Shown here piece by piece: positions 14,840 through 24,108 of a stretch of DNA of 26,474 nucleotides. Every line of letters begins with the position of its first letter. Position 1 is the stretch's first letter. The stretch spans positions 1-26,474 of the forward strand of contig JADYZI010000023.1 in the NCBI GenBank assembly GCA_020853255.1, in the 5' to 3' direction. The notes beneath the pieces are model-generated. The model did not search any database, was not told the origin of the DNA, and saw nothing but the letters and a program-made list of their open reading frames with translations. A program made the translations under genes and the position numbers. This stretch comes from Acidobacteriota bacterium. Lineage in GTDB: Bacteria > Acidobacteriota > Blastocatellia > Pyrinomonadales > Pyrinomonadaceae.

Positions 14840-14967
14840 TAATGGTTTTGTTTCAGAACACGACGATGCGAAGCCGAGCTGGATTGAATACTTAGTAAAC
14901 AGCGCATATGAATCTATCAGAAAACCGCCGAGCCTGTCCACAAGAATCTGCCGTGCGGCTGATGATC

Positions 14968-14982
14968 TATATTTTCGCGAAA
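14968..14982 (+). promoter_or_regulatory. candidate -10 overlapping a palindrome upstream of the glucosidase
   Basis: TATATT (14968-14973) runs into the perfect 10-base palindrome TTTCGCGAAA (14973-14982), 25-45 bases before the possible starts of the glucosidase gene. No good -35 is seen. It could be a promoter with an overlapping repressor site, or chance in A/T-rich sequence. Confidence 0.3.
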
Positions 14983-15027
14983 TAATTGGACTAGCTACGC
15001 TCTCATATGCCATTCTTTTTAACGATC

Positions 15028-17694
15028 ATGAAAAAGCTAGGTGCTGAGGATATCCGGCTGAATGAGGCTTCAGCCCGGTCCGTTGACTGGAAACTTTGGG
15101 GCCCTTACGTAAGCGAACGTGCCTGGGGGACGGTGCGTGAGGATTATTCGGCGGATGGCGCCGCATGGGACTACTTTCCATTCGAACACTCGCATCTCAG
15201 GGCCTACCGCTGGAACGAGGACGGAATAGCGGGCATCTGTGACCGGCTGCAGACGTTTTGTTTGGGACTAACGCTATGGAACGGAAAGGATTCGATCCTG
15301 AAGGAGCGGTTTTTCGGACTTTCAGGAAATACGGGCGTACACGGTGAGGATGTAAAAGAATATTATTACTATCTCGACAGCACACCGACCCATTCCTACC
15401 TGAAATTTCTTTACAAATACCCCCACGCGGCCTTTCCCTACGAGCAACTCTATCGCGAGAATGCCGCCCGTGATAAATCAGCGCGCGAATACGAGCTTAT
15501 TGATACAGGTATCTTCGACGACGAACGGTATTTTGATGTGTTCGTCGAATATGCCAAGGCAAGCCCAACGGATATCTGCGTTCGAATGACCGTAGTGAAT
15601 CGCGGGCCGGACCCGGCGGCGATTCAGCTTCTGCCTACCGTTTGGTTTAGAAATACCTGGACCTGGACAGGTTCAGCCGAGAAGGGCATCCTGTCAGCAG
15701 GAAATGGCCCGCGCGATGACGGACTCCGCATCGCAAAAGGCTCACAATGTAATTACAACCTCTATTTTGAAGGATCGCCCGAACTTTTGTTTTGTGAGAA
15801 TGAGACGAACGGACAGGCCCTTTTCAACGTCGCTAATGCTTCCTCCTTCACAAAAGACGGCATTGGCCGCTATATCGTCAACGGCGAGGCGGCGGCGGTA
15901 AATCCACAGATGACCGGGTCAAAGGCTTCGCTCCGCTATCAGTACAGTATCCCGCCCGGTGCGTCGGAGACGATATATCTTCGCTTGACGAACTACGATA
16001 TGCCGGCAAAGAGTGATCTTGCGAAGACATGCGAAGCCATCTTTGATCAGCGCATTGCTGAAGCCGAAGAGTTTTACGCCGGTGTAATTCCGGCAAACCT
16101 ATCGGAAGACGGCCGAAGGATAATGCGGCAATCTCTGGCCGGGCTGATGTGGTCGAAACAGTACTTTCACTACGAGGTAAAGCAATGGCTCGAGGGCGAC
16201 CCCGCGTTTCCTCCGCCGCCGAAAGAACGCCTCACAGGCCGCAATCACAACTGGAAGCACGTTTCGGCCGAAGATGTGATCTCGATGCCGGACAAATGGG
16301 AGTATCCATGGTACGCGGCATGGGACCTCGCCTTTCACTGCATCCCGATAGCGCTTATCGATCCAGTTTACGCAAAGCGACAGTTGATACTGCTGCTTCG
16401 CGAGTGGTATATGCACCCGAACGGCCAGGTACCTGCCTATGAATGGGCGTTCGACGATGTCAATCCGCCTGTCCATGCCTGGGCTGCCCTTCGCGTTTAT
16501 CAGATCGAAAAAAAGGCAAAAGGTGTTGGGGACCGGGCCTTTCTTGAGAAAGTATTTCACAAGCTTCTGCTGAATTTTACGTGGTGGGTCAACCGTAAGG
16601 ACACCGAAGGCAACAATGTCTTTGAGGGAGGCTTTCTTGGCCTCGACAACATCGGGATCTTCGACCGCAGCAAGCCAATGCCCGGCGGGGGCTTTCTTGA
16701 ACAGTCTGATGGTACAAGCTGGATGGCAATGTACTGCCTCAACTTGCTGGCGATTTCACTCGAGTTGGCACGAGAGGACAAGGCATATGAAGATGTTGCC
16801 AGCAAGTTCTTCGAGCATTTCGTCGTTATTTCAAACGCGATGAACAATCTTGGGAACAAGCAGACCGAACTTTGGAGCGAACGCGATGGCTTTTATTACG
16901 ACGTTCTGCATCTGGAAGGCGACCAGTTTCCGATAAAGATCCGTTCTCTCGTCGGCCTGATACCCCTGTTTGCGGTTGAAACCATTGAAGAAGAATCGCT
17001 AAGGCAGCTGCCCAATTTCCGGCGGCGGGCCGAATGGCTGATCGAGCATCGCAAAGACCTGCTTGAGAGTGTCGCGTGCATGCAGGGGCCGGCCCGCCGG
17101 GGCCGCCACCTGCTCTCACTTGTAAATACTGACCGACTCCGCCGTGTGCTTGAGACGATGTTGAATGAGGACGAGTTTTTGTCGGATCATGGCATACGCT
17201 CGCTGTCCCGATATCACAAGGACTGCCCATTTTTCCTCGAATTTGACCACACTGAATATCGTGTCGACTATGAGCCGGCCGAATCCCGGAGCGGGATGTT
17301 TGGTGGAAACTCCAACTGGCGTGGGCCCATTTGGTTCCCGGTCAATTATCTGTTGATCGAAGCACTCCAGAAGTTTGATTACTACTATGGCGATGATTTC
17401 AAGATCGAGTTTCCTACCGGCAGCGGCCAGTTACTGAATCTGTGGCAAATATCTCAACGGCTTGAAAAACGGCTTTGCGGTCTTTTTCTTCGCGATCAGA
17501 GCGGCACACGGCCCATGTTTGGCGAAACCGATGTATTTCAAAACGGCCGAAACTGGCGCGATAATTTGTTCTTTTTCGAGTATTTTGATGGAGAGACCGG
17601 CCGTGGGCTAGGTGCGAACCACCAAACCGGGTGGACGGGCTTGATCGCAAAAATCCTAAAACAAACAGCGGAATATTCAGAGAGAGACAGATGA
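15028..17694 (+). CDS. GH63-like (MGH1-type) glucosidase
   Basis: An (alpha/alpha)6-barrel glycoside hydrolase related to family GH63 and the MGH1-like domain, commonly annotated glucosidase. It has 888 residues from ATG 15028; the ATG at 15007 would add seven hydrophobic ones, and neither start has a clear ribosome binding site. The N-terminal half is a beta-rich domain ([20 protein letters not shown] and on). The catalytic barrel begins near residue 370 ([19 protein letters not shown]). The likely general acid is D433 in [13 protein letters not shown], equivalent to Asp501 of YgjK. The general base should be a Glu of [12 protein letters not shown], near residues 850-856. [18 protein letters not shown] is another family hallmark. 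No signal peptide is present, so it acts on cytoplasmic glycosides; the substrate cannot be read from sequence. Its TGA overlaps the ATG of glucose dehydrogenase. Confidence 0.88.
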   Translation: MKKLGAEDIRLNEASARSVDWKLWGPYVSERAWGTVREDYSADGAAWDYFPFEHSHLRAYRWNEDGIAGICDRLQTFCLGLTLWNGKDSILKERFFGLSGNTGVHGEDVKEYYYYLDSTPTHSYLKFLYKYPHAAFPYEQLYRENAARDKSAREYELIDTGIFDDERYFDVFVEYAKASPTDICVRMTVVNRGPDPAAIQLLPTVWFRNTWTWTGSAEKGILSAGNGPRDDGLRIAKGSQCNYNLYFEGSPELLFCENETNGQALFNVANASSFTKDGIGRYIVNGEAAAVNPQMTGSKASLRYQYSIPPGASETIYLRLTNYDMPAKSDLAKTCEAIFDQRIAEAEEFYAGVIPANLSEDGRRIMRQSLAGLMWSKQYFHYEVKQWLEGDPAFPPPPKERLTGRNHNWKHVSAEDVISMPDKWEYPWYAAWDLAFHCIPIALIDPVYAKRQLILLLREWYMHPNGQVPAYEWAFDDVNPPVHAWAALRVYQIEKKAKGVGDRAFLEKVFHKLLLNFTWWVNRKDTEGNNVFEGGFLGLDNIGIFDRSKPMPGGGFLEQSDGTSWMAMYCLNLLAISLELAREDKAYEDVASKFFEHFVVISNAMNNLGNKQTELWSERDGFYYDVLHLEGDQFPIKIRSLVGLIPLFAVETIEEESLRQLPNFRRRAEWLIEHRKDLLESVACMQGPARRGRHLLSLVNTDRLRRVLETMLNEDEFLSDHGIRSLSRYHKDCPFFLEFDHTEYRVDYEPAESRSGMFGGNSNWRGPIWFPVNYLLIEALQKFDYYYGDDFKIEFPTGSGQLLNLWQISQRLEKRLCGLFLRDQSGTRPMFGETDVFQNGRNWRDNLFFFEYFDGETGRGLGANHQTGWTGLIAKILKQTAEYSERDR

Positions 17695-18809
17695 AAGCGG
17701 TAGCAGTTATCCCAAAACAACCGAACAGCGTGCATTTGATCGAAATGGACAAGCCGAGGCCGGGTGACGTTGGCCGCGGCCGCGGCGTGATGGTTGAGGT
17801 GGTTCGGGTAGGTGCGTGTGGAACGGACCGCGAGATAAACAACGGTGAATACGGTCTTGCTCCGAAGGGTTACGACTATCTGGTGCTTGGGCATGAGAAC
17901 TTGGGACGCGTGGTCGAGGTGGGCGAAAACGTCACCGAATTTGAGCCAGGTAATTACGTTGTAGCTACGGTGCGGCGACCCCACGGCACAAGCGTTTACG
18001 ATAAGATCGGTGAGCAGGATTTTACGACCGACAACAACTATTACGAACGCGGCATCTCTCGCCTTCATGGGTTTCTGGCCGAATACTATGTTGAGAACGC
18101 TGATTTTCTGGTGCAGATCCCTTCGGCGATCGCGGATATCGGGGTTCTGCTCGAACCGCTATCGATCGTCGAAAAGGGCCTCAAACAGGCGAGCGATATT
18201 CAGGAGCGTTTGAAGATCTGGCACCCGAAAACGGCGGCCGTTTTGGGCGTCGGCAGCGTAGGCCTTCTCGCAGTAATGGCGTTGCGAATGCGTGGGTATA
18301 TCGTCCACGGTTTTGGGCTTGATCGGCCCGAAGGCTATTTAAATGCAGAGCTTTGCGGGGCAATCGGAGCGACCTATGATTCGACGGCGGAAACCTCCGT
18401 GACGCAGAGTATCGAAAAATATGGTCAATACGACCTTGTATTCGAATGCACGGGCTATTCGCCGATAATTTTCGACGCAATGCAATCGCTTAACGAAAAC
18501 GGCATCCTCATTCTCGCATCAGTTACCGGCGGTGACCGCAAGACCGACCAAGTGCCGTCGGATAAGATTAATCAGATGTTCGTTCTCGGCAACCGGGCAA
18601 TGGTCGGCACGGTGAACGCCAACCGCGAACATTTTGAACTGGGTGTAAAAGACCTCGTCCTTTGCGAAGCGATGTATCCGGGCTGGCTCGGCCGGATGCT
18701 GACGCACAAGGTTAATGGATTAGACAACTTCGCCGAGGCGTTTGATATTTTGAACAACGCCGGCAAATATAAAGCGATCAAGACATATTTTGAGGTCAAA
18801 TCTATATAG
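17691..18809 (+). CDS. zinc-dependent glucose 1-dehydrogenase (medium-chain, archaeal-like)
   Basis: A 372-residue medium-chain dehydrogenase of the glucose dehydrogenase type, oxidising glucose to gluconolactone with NAD(P). Catalytic zinc ligands are C43 (GACGTDRE), H68/E69 (LGHENLG) and probably E155 ([10 protein letters not shown]). The nucleotide fold motif is GVGSVG (186-191), and the C-terminal [11 protein letters not shown] block is typical of this family. The structural zinc lobe has lost all its cysteines: the segment after VRRP (residues 94-120, including [15 protein letters not shown]) has none. In Sulfolobus and Thermoplasma enzymes four Cys lie there; from memory, haloarchaeal enzymes also lack them, and several other segments here resemble those. 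ATG 17691 overlaps the glucosidase stop (ATGA), so expression is coupled and the two enzymes likely act in sequence. Confidence 0.88.
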   Translation: MKAVAVIPKQPNSVHLIEMDKPRPGDVGRGRGVMVEVVRVGACGTDREINNGEYGLAPKGYDYLVLGHENLGRVVEVGENVTEFEPGNYVVATVRRPHGTSVYDKIGEQDFTTDNNYYERGISRLHGFLAEYYVENADFLVQIPSAIADIGVLLEPLSIVEKGLKQASDIQERLKIWHPKTAAVLGVGSVGLLAVMALRMRGYIVHGFGLDRPEGYLNAELCGAIGATYDSTAETSVTQSIEKYGQYDLVFECTGYSPIIFDAMQSLNENGILILASVTGGDRKTDQVPSDKINQMFVLGNRAMVGTVNANREHFELGVKDLVLCEAMYPGWLGRMLTHKVNGLDNFAEAFDILNNAGKYKAIKTYFEVKSI

Positions 18810-18823
18810 GCGAGACAATTACG

Positions 18824-18918
18824 TTATCAGTTTTCCGCTTTCACTTATCAGTTTGTCCGGATCATCTATTCGCACAGACGAAAAACTAAAAGGTCAAAAC
18901 TGAAATTGCCGGATCATC
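18824..18918. repeat. short direct repeats between glucose dehydrogenase and clpS
   Basis: TTATCAGTTT occurs at 18824-18833 and again at 18845-18854, 21 bases apart. CCGGATCATC occurs at 18857-18866 and 18909-18918, 52 bases apart, each followed by an (C/T)ATT(T)CGC-like sequence. The 174-base spacer otherwise holds no gene. The repeats may be binding sites or relics of a local duplication. Confidence 0.45.
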
Positions 18919-18983
18919 CATTTCGCCGCCCGAAACCGCTGGATGTGTGGTAACTTTTATTTCCTAACAAAACTGAGAATTCC

Positions 18984-19295
18984 ATGCCCGAATTTCCGGA
19001 CAACAATATTGATGTACTGACCGAAAGCAAGGCAAAGCTTGAAAAGCCGAAGCTGTTCAAGGTGCTCCTGCATAACGACGATTTCACGACTATGGAGTTC
19101 GTCGTTTGGGTCTTGGAATACGTATTCATGCGGGACAGCGCAGAGGCGGTTGCCGTTATGCTCAGTGTTCACAACAAAGGGGTCGGCGTCGCCGGCATCT
19201 ATCCTTATGAGATCGCAAATATGAAGGCAGAAAAGGCCATGAACCTTGCAAAGGCCAGAGAATATCCGTTTCTCTGCACGGTCGAAGAGGAATGA
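18984..19295 (+). CDS. clpS: ClpS, adaptor of the ClpAP protease for N-degron substrates
   Basis: ClpS delivers proteins with destabilising N-terminal residues to the ClpA unfoldase in the cytoplasm. The 103-residue product has a variable 20-residue N-terminal arm and then the conserved core: FKVLLHNDDFTTMEFVVWVL (25-44), with N31/D32/D33 matching N34/D35/D36 of the E. coli protein. The substrate-pocket His follows in SVHNKGVGVAG (H63), and the family ending EKAMNLAKAREYPFLCTVEE is present. Length is normal. The usual neighbour clpA is not here; instead the stop codon overlaps the ATG of a DUF2157-like membrane protein. GAGAA about 7 bases upstream is a weak ribosome binding site. Confidence 0.95.
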   Translation: MPEFPDNNIDVLTESKAKLEKPKLFKVLLHNDDFTTMEFVVWVLEYVFMRDSAEAVAVMLSVHNKGVGVAGIYPYEIANMKAEKAMNLAKAREYPFLCTVEEE

Positions 19296-20368
19296 CCGTT
19301 ATGGATAACCAAAACCCGTACACCGAATTCCGACTTGGCCCGGACGATATCGAGCGAGCCGCTGCCGAAGGTGTCATCACTCCGGATGACGCCGAGCGCT
19401 TAATTAGATGGGGGTTCGATAACCGATTTGAGACAAATCCAAGCGAACCGCCCGCCCCGCCGGTGGAGCAGGCCAAGGGGCTCAACCTTGTCACAGTCGC
19501 CTATTATTTGGGCGCGATGTTGATGATATCGGCCTCCGCATGGTTCCTTGGTGACAAGTGGGAATCCCTCGGCTCGAGCGGCGTACTGACAACGGCTTTG
19601 GTTTACGCATTGTTTGCGGCAAGCTTTGGATGGTGGGTCCGAACAAAAGGCTATGTTATCGGGGGCGGTTTGTTGATCACCGTGGCTGTATGTCTTGTTC
19701 CGCTGATCGTTTACTCGATCCAGGACATCGCGGGATTCTGGCCGTCAAACGATCCTGGAACTTACTCAAACTATTATCCAAAGATCCACGGTTCGTGGAT
19801 CGTTATGGAACTCGCAACAATTGCGGTTGCGGCGGCCGCTCTTTGGTTTGTTCGATTTGGCTTTCTGACCGCTCCCATCGGTTTTTCGTTCTGGTTCATG
19901 TCAATGGACCTCGCGGCACTGCTGCTTGGTGACGCGAGGATGGAAGGAGATACTCGTGAATGGATAAGTGTTATTGTTGGGGCGGTGACATTGCTTGTAG
20001 GTTTCACCCTTGAACGGCTCTTTTCCAAAAATGTGAAAAACAAGTCGGAAGATTTCGCGTTCTGGTGTTACCTTTTCGGCTTAATGGCGTTCTGGGGCGG
20101 GTTGACAATGATGGACGGCGACTCGGAACTGAAACGCGCCGGATACGTGGCGATCAATATTGCCCTGATCGCAGTTTCGATCAAACTACGGCGAACCGTG
20201 TTCCTCGTGTTTGGGGCCGTTGGAGTTCATATTTACCTGGGCCATCTTGCCTACCAGGTTTTTCAGAATTCGTTCTTCTTCCCGTTCGTGATAGCCTTTC
20301 TCGGATTCAGCCTGATAATAGTGACGATACTTGCGCAGCGGTTTCTGTTGAAACGGAATGTATCGTGA
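19292..20368 (+). CDS. multi-pass membrane protein, DUF2157-like
   Basis: A 358-residue protein with a soluble N-terminal segment (1-60, containing DIERAAAEGVITPDDAERLIRW, a DUF2157-like helical hairpin, then a Pro-rich linker PSEPPAPP) followed by about nine or ten membrane helices spread from residue 65 to 352. The first helix region LVTVAYYLGAMLMISASAWF fits DUF2157. Function is unknown for the family. ATG 19292 overlaps the clpS TGA (ATGA), suggesting translational coupling with the protease adaptor, an uncommon partnership. A second in-frame ATG at 19301 is possible. Confidence 0.8.
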   Translation: MTVMDNQNPYTEFRLGPDDIERAAAEGVITPDDAERLIRWGFDNRFETNPSEPPAPPVEQAKGLNLVTVAYYLGAMLMISASAWFLGDKWESLGSSGVLTTALVYALFAASFGWWVRTKGYVIGGGLLITVAVCLVPLIVYSIQDIAGFWPSNDPGTYSNYYPKIHGSWIVMELATIAVAAAALWFVRFGFLTAPIGFSFWFMSMDLAALLLGDARMEGDTREWISVIVGAVTLLVGFTLERLFSKNVKNKSEDFAFWCYLFGLMAFWGGLTMMDGDSELKRAGYVAINIALIAVSIKLRRTVFLVFGAVGVHIYLGHLAYQVFQNSFFFPFVIAFLGFSLIIVTILAQRFLLKRNVS

Positions 20369-20426
20369 TAGCTTTGCGGACGAAAACGAATTTCAAGCGC
20401 TCGGATAGTATCTCACTTGTCTAGTG

Positions 20427-20432
20427 TATAAT
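20427..20432 (+). promoter_or_regulatory. -10 TATAAT immediately upstream of the DUF4160 gene
   Basis: A perfect TATAAT whose last base is eight bases before the GTG start codon, so transcription would begin at or one or two bases before the start codon. No ribosome binding site fits in between. The -35 region (20404-20409) does not match consensus. Confidence 0.5.
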
Positions 20433-20440
20433 ATCACCGA

Positions 20441-20680
20441 GTGAGTCCGACCATATTTCGCAGCGGCCCGTATCGTTTCTATTTCTTCTCGCGTGAGGAG
20501 CCGCGAATACATATTCACGTAACCTCGCCGGACGGCGAGGTCAAGTTTTGGATCGAACCGATGATCGAACTTGCTACAAGACATGGATTGAACGATCGCC
20601 AGTTGAGGTCAGTAGAACAGATCGTCAGAACGAACGAAGAAAAGATCAGAGAAGCCTGGAGGGACCATTTTGGAAGTTGA
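20441..20680 (+). CDS. DUF4160 protein
   Basis: A 79-residue protein of the DUF4160 family, recognised by PTIFRSGPYRFYFFSREEPRIHIHV and the C-terminal helix REAWRDHF. The family usually reads EPPHVHV at the middle; here it is EPRIHIHV. The GTG at 20441 gives exactly the conventional family N-terminus, so the start is firm even without a ribosome binding site. DUF4160 genes are very often followed by DUF2442 genes, as here, and the pair is widely suspected to be a toxin-antitoxin-like unit, but I know of no firm demonstration. The reading frame overlaps the next gene by 11 bases. Confidence 0.88.
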   Translation: MSPTIFRSGPYRFYFFSREEPRIHIHVTSPDGEVKFWIEPMIELATRHGLNDRQLRSVEQIVRTNEEKIREAWRDHFGS

Positions 20681-20933
20681 AGTTGCAAATATAAACAGGC
20701 ACGGGTTTTGGCTGCTGTTAGGTGTGGAAGAGCGCTTTGTTGATTTTGACCATTTTCCCTGGTTTCGTGATGCTTCGGTTGTCGATATATGCAATGTTGA
20801 ACGACCTGGTCCGGATCACCTTTATTGGCCCTCGCTCGATATTGATCTGGCAATAGAATCTATAGAGCATCCATCGAAGTTTCCGCTGGTTAGCAAAGTG
20901 CCATTGCGTCGCCGCGAAACGGTTGGAAGTTGA
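20670..20933 (+). CDS. DUF2442 protein
   Basis: An 87-residue protein of the DUF2442 family, the standard downstream partner of DUF4160. Recognisable features are GFWLLLGVEERFVDFDHFPWF and HLYWPSLDIDLAIESIEHP. The start is TTG 20670, supported by GGAGG at 20658-20662 seven bases upstream; the EVEVANI N-terminus fits the family. The gene therefore has a strong ribosome binding site inside its leaderless-looking upstream neighbour, which would let the second protein be made in excess of the first, as is typical for an antitoxin or for a small stable partner. Confidence 0.85.
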   Translation: MEVEVANINRHGFWLLLGVEERFVDFDHFPWFRDASVVDICNVERPGPDHLYWPSLDIDLAIESIEHPSKFPLVSKVPLRRRETVGS

Positions 20934-20976
20934 ATAACGAATCAGATCTAGAATTGTGATAGAATTTAGGCACGTT

Positions 20977-21036
20977 ATGCGGAGGCCATCGCCCATTATA
21001 AGCGACAAAATAGGGACGACGTTCAACCTTTGTTGA
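20977..21036 (+). CDS. candidate ileS leader peptide, 19 residues with three Ile codons
   Basis: The frame ATG-CGG-AGG at 20977 encodes MRRPSPIISDKIGTTFNLC and stops at TGA 21034-21036. Three of 19 residues are Ile, two of them adjacent, read from ATT, ATA and ATA; ATA is rare in this genome's other genes as far as I can see. A -10-like TAGAAT lies at 20960-20965. No strong ribosome binding site precedes it (TTAGG 8-12 bases upstream at best). It ends 28 bases before a terminator hairpin and 73 bases before ileS, the layout of amino-acid attenuators. Chance cannot be excluded. Confidence 0.35.
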   Translation: MRRPSPIISDKIGTTFNLC

Positions 21037-21063
21037 GCGGTGGCGAGAATTTGCTGCGACATG

Positions 21064-21096
21064 AGTCCCAAGCTAACGAACGGCTTGGGGCTTTTT
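21064..21096 (+). terminator. Rho-independent terminator in the ileS leader
   Basis: A ten-pair stem, AGTCCCAAGC (21064-21073) with GCTTGGGGCT (21083-21092), with one G-U pair and a nine-base loop, followed by TTTTTGATTTT. It ends 13 bases before the ileS ATG, so it would control ileS directly. GGGAC at 21013-21017 is complementary to GTCCC at 21065-21069 and could form a competing antiterminator. Confidence 0.75.
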
Positions 21097-21109
21097 GATT
21101 TTATACGAG

Positions 21110-24013
21110 ATGACAGAACCTTTAGACTTGAAGAAAACCGTTAATCTGCCAAAGACGAATTTTGCGCAGAAGGCCAATCTGGGCCAAAGCGAGCCTGCGC
21201 GATTGAAAAAGTGGCAGGAAGCAGGCCTGTATGAGAAGATCGCCGAAGCCCGGAATGGGCACGAGAAATTTATTCTCCATGATGGCCCGCCTTATGCGAA
21301 TGCGGATATTCACATTGGTACGGCGTTGAACAAGATCCTGAAAGATTTTGTCGTCAAGTCGCGTTCGATGATGGGTTACGACGCTCCGTACGTGCCGGGC
21401 TACGACTGTCACGGGCTGCCGATCGAGACGATAGTCGAGAAAAAGCTGGCTGAAAAAGGCAAGAACAAGGCCGATATTCCGGTCGCGAGCTTCCGTCGCA
21501 TCTGCCGCGAACACGCTTCGACGGCGATGAACAATCAGACGCGCGATTTTCAGCGGCTCGGCATTCTTGGCGAATGGCAGAATCCGTATCTGACGATGTC
21601 GCCCGAATATGAATCGTCAACGGCAAGGCTGTTCGGACGCTTTCTAGAACGCGGCTATGTCTATAAAGGCCTGCGGCCCGTCTATTGGTGCACACACGAC
21701 CGGACGGCGCTGGCCGAGGCCGAGGTTGAATATCGAGAACATGTTTCGCCTTCGGTCTATGTAAAATTCCCGATGAAGACCGATCCGGCCGAGATCGATC
21801 CGGCATTGGCGGGAAAGAATGTATTCGTCGTCATCTGGACAACAACGCCATGGACGCTTCCGGCAAACATGGGCATTGCGGTGCATCCTGATTTTGATTA
21901 TTCGGCGATCGAGGTTTCAGATGCCGAGGTATTCATCGTTGCATCTGAATTGGCAAAAGCGTTTTCCGAAAAATGCGGATTTGCTGAGTATGAAGAGATC
22001 GCGCGGTTCAAGGGTAAGAAGCTTGACCGAATGGAAGCAAAGCACGCTTGGCTTGACCGAACGTCGCTGATAATGAACGGTTTGCATGTAACCCTCGGCG
22101 AGGCCGATGCAGAGGTCGAGCTGGATGTGCGGTTTGAGAACAAGGCGTCCGCCAAATCGGGCACAGGCGCGGTGCACACGGCTCCCGGACACGGCGGCGA
22201 CGACTTTCATATTGCGAAAGAATACGGCCTTGAGATCTACAACCCGGTCGATTCGGCCGGACGGTTCACATCCGAGGTCGAACACTGGGCCGGCGAAGAT
22301 ATCTTTGCCGCAAACCCGAAGATAACCGAATATCTTCGCGAGATCGGTATGCTTGTTTACACCGAACGCTACGAGCACCGCTATCCGCATTGCTGGCGTT
22401 GCAAGAACCCTGTCGTTTTTCGTGCGACGCCCCAATGGTTCATCTCTATGGACGAAGTGCAGAAGCCCGCACGAAGTAAGGGCGAAACCGGATCGTCGGT
22501 GGCGCTTCGGCTGGCAGCTCTGCGCGAGATCGAAAAAGTCAAATGGCATCCGTCGTGGGGCCAGGGCCGGATGGCGAATATGTTCAAGAACCGGCCGGAT
22601 TGGTGCGTATCGCGGCAGCGTTCGTGGGGCGTGCCGATACCGGTATTTTATTGCCAGGCATGCGATGAAACGATCGCCGATCCGAAGGTGATCGATCATG
22701 TTGCTGACATTTTCGCGAAGGAAACAGCCGATGCCTGGTACGCACGGCCCGAAAGCGAACTGCTGCCCGAAGGCTTTCAATGTCCGAAGTGTGAGAGTAC
22801 CGACTTTAGAAAAGAGACTGACATTTTGGACGTTTGGTTCGATTCAGGCTCAAGCTGCGTTGCCGTGCTCGAAACACGCGGCGACACGCTGCGGTTTCCG
22901 GCGGACGTTTATCTCGAAGGCGGCGATCAGTATCGCGGCTGGTTCAATTCGTCTTTGAGCTGCGGCATCGCGGCACACGACACGGCACCGTACAAACAGA
23001 TAGTCACACACGGCTGGGTCGTTGACGGCGAGGGAAAAAAGCAATCAAAGAGCTTAGGCAACGTGACCGCTCCGCAGGAGATCATCGACAAGTCGGGCGC
23101 GGAAATACTTAGGCTGTGGGCGGCGGCCGTCGATTATACTGAGGATGTTCGGTGTTCTGACGAGATCCTCCTCCGGGTCGTCGATTCTTACCGCAAGTTT
23201 CGCAATACGCTGCGGTATGCGCTTGGCAATCTGGATGGTTACAACAACGAAACAGATGCGGTCGCTGAGAATGAGCTTCTGCCGATTGACCGTTGGGCGT
23301 TGGCAAGCCTCGCCGAGGTAGCCGAGAAAGTCGTTGAAGGTTACCGGAACTATGATTTTCAGGCAGCGTACGGAGCTCTCTACCACTTCTGCACGGTAAC
23401 GCTTTCGGCCCGGTATTTTGACATTATCAAGGACCGGCTTTATATTTACGCGCCACGATCAAAGGAAAGGCGTTCGGCACAGACGGCCCTTTATCAGATA
23501 ACGGATACTCTTTGCCGACTGCTGGCACCGCTTCTCGCGTTCACGGCGGATGAGGCATGGGAAAATATTCCGGGCCAGTCGGTCGCTTCGGTACACGTGG
23601 CGGAGTTTCCGCAAGAAGTGTCGGCGACTAATCGGCAAGAGGCCGATGCTTTGTTGAGTGAATGGGAACGCATCTTCGCCATACGCGACGAAGTTCTGAA
23701 AGCTCTCGAAGAAGCCCGTATCGCAAAACAGATCGGTTCGTCGCTCGAGGCGAAAGTCGTCCTGACCGCCGATGCCGGAACGACGCGGTTTCTACTCGAC
23801 TATTTCGACCAGCTACGCTATATCTTCATCGTCTCGCAGGTCGAGGTACACGAAGGCGGTGCTATGAAGGTCGAGATCCAAAAAGCCGACGGCCAAAAAT
23901 GCGAACGCTGCTGGAACTATTCGACCCGTGTCGGAGAATTTGAAAGCTATCCGACCGTGTGTGAAAGGTGTATCGTTGCGTTGACCGAGATCGAAACGGC
24001 GGCCGCTGCCTAA
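21110..24013 (+). CDS. ileS: isoleucyl-tRNA synthetase
   Basis: Class I aminoacyl-tRNA synthetase that charges tRNA-Ile in the cytoplasm; 967 residues from ATG 21110. An in-frame TTG at 21095 lies inside the terminator U-tract and is unlikely. Domains in order: Rossmann catalytic core with HIGT (68-71) for the HIGH motif; CP1 editing domain near 200-400 ([18 protein letters not shown], then [16 protein letters not shown]); KMSKS loop reading KQSKS (644-648); anticodon-binding helices; and a C-terminal zinc finger with C931, C934, C951 and C954 (KCERCWNYS...CERC), which marks the bacterial type. There is no obvious ribosome binding site; the leader carries a terminator and a possible Ile-rich leader peptide, suggesting control by attenuation. 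Confidence 0.97.
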   Translation: MTEPLDLKKTVNLPKTNFAQKANLGQSEPARLKKWQEAGLYEKIAEARNGHEKFILHDGPPYANADIHIGTALNKILKDFVVKSRSMMGYDAPYVPGYDCHGLPIETIVEKKLAEKGKNKADIPVASFRRICREHASTAMNNQTRDFQRLGILGEWQNPYLTMSPEYESSTARLFGRFLERGYVYKGLRPVYWCTHDRTALAEAEVEYREHVSPSVYVKFPMKTDPAEIDPALAGKNVFVVIWTTTPWTLPANMGIAVHPDFDYSAIEVSDAEVFIVASELAKAFSEKCGFAEYEEIARFKGKKLDRMEAKHAWLDRTSLIMNGLHVTLGEADAEVELDVRFENKASAKSGTGAVHTAPGHGGDDFHIAKEYGLEIYNPVDSAGRFTSEVEHWAGEDIFAANPKITEYLREIGMLVYTERYEHRYPHCWRCKNPVVFRATPQWFISMDEVQKPARSKGETGSSVALRLAALREIEKVKWHPSWGQGRMANMFKNRPDWCVSRQRSWGVPIPVFYCQACDETIADPKVIDHVADIFAKETADAWYARPESELLPEGFQCPKCESTDFRKETDILDVWFDSGSSCVAVLETRGDTLRFPADVYLEGGDQYRGWFNSSLSCGIAAHDTAPYKQIVTHGWVVDGEGKKQSKSLGNVTAPQEIIDKSGAEILRLWAAAVDYTEDVRCSDEILLRVVDSYRKFRNTLRYALGNLDGYNNETDAVAENELLPIDRWALASLAEVAEKVVEGYRNYDFQAAYGALYHFCTVTLSARYFDIIKDRLYIYAPRSKERRSAQTALYQITDTLCRLLAPLLAFTADEAWENIPGQSVASVHVAEFPQEVSATNRQEADALLSEWERIFAIRDEVLKALEEARIAKQIGSSLEAKVVLTADAGTTRFLLDYFDQLRYIFIVSQVEVHEGGAMKVEIQKADGQKCERCWNYSTRVGEFESYPTVCERCIVALTEIETAAAA

Positions 24014-24108
24014 ACGGTTCCACGGCGCGATAATCGATCTTGCCCCAGCGACGGATCGCCGGGCTATTGTCAAAAGTCTTTTCGGGACAGAGCGAAGTTC
24101 AAATTTAT

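Noticed and set aside
16149..16442. Alternative-frame ORFs inside the glucosidase
   Set aside because: High-GC shadow frames; the main frame has clear family motifs throughout.
20934..21109. T-box riboswitch upstream of ileS
   Set aside because: A terminator precedes ileS, but I find no T-box sequence (AGGGTGG-ACCGCG type) and no convincing stem I with specifier loop. GCGGTGGCG at 21036-21044 is superficially similar but lacks the rest.
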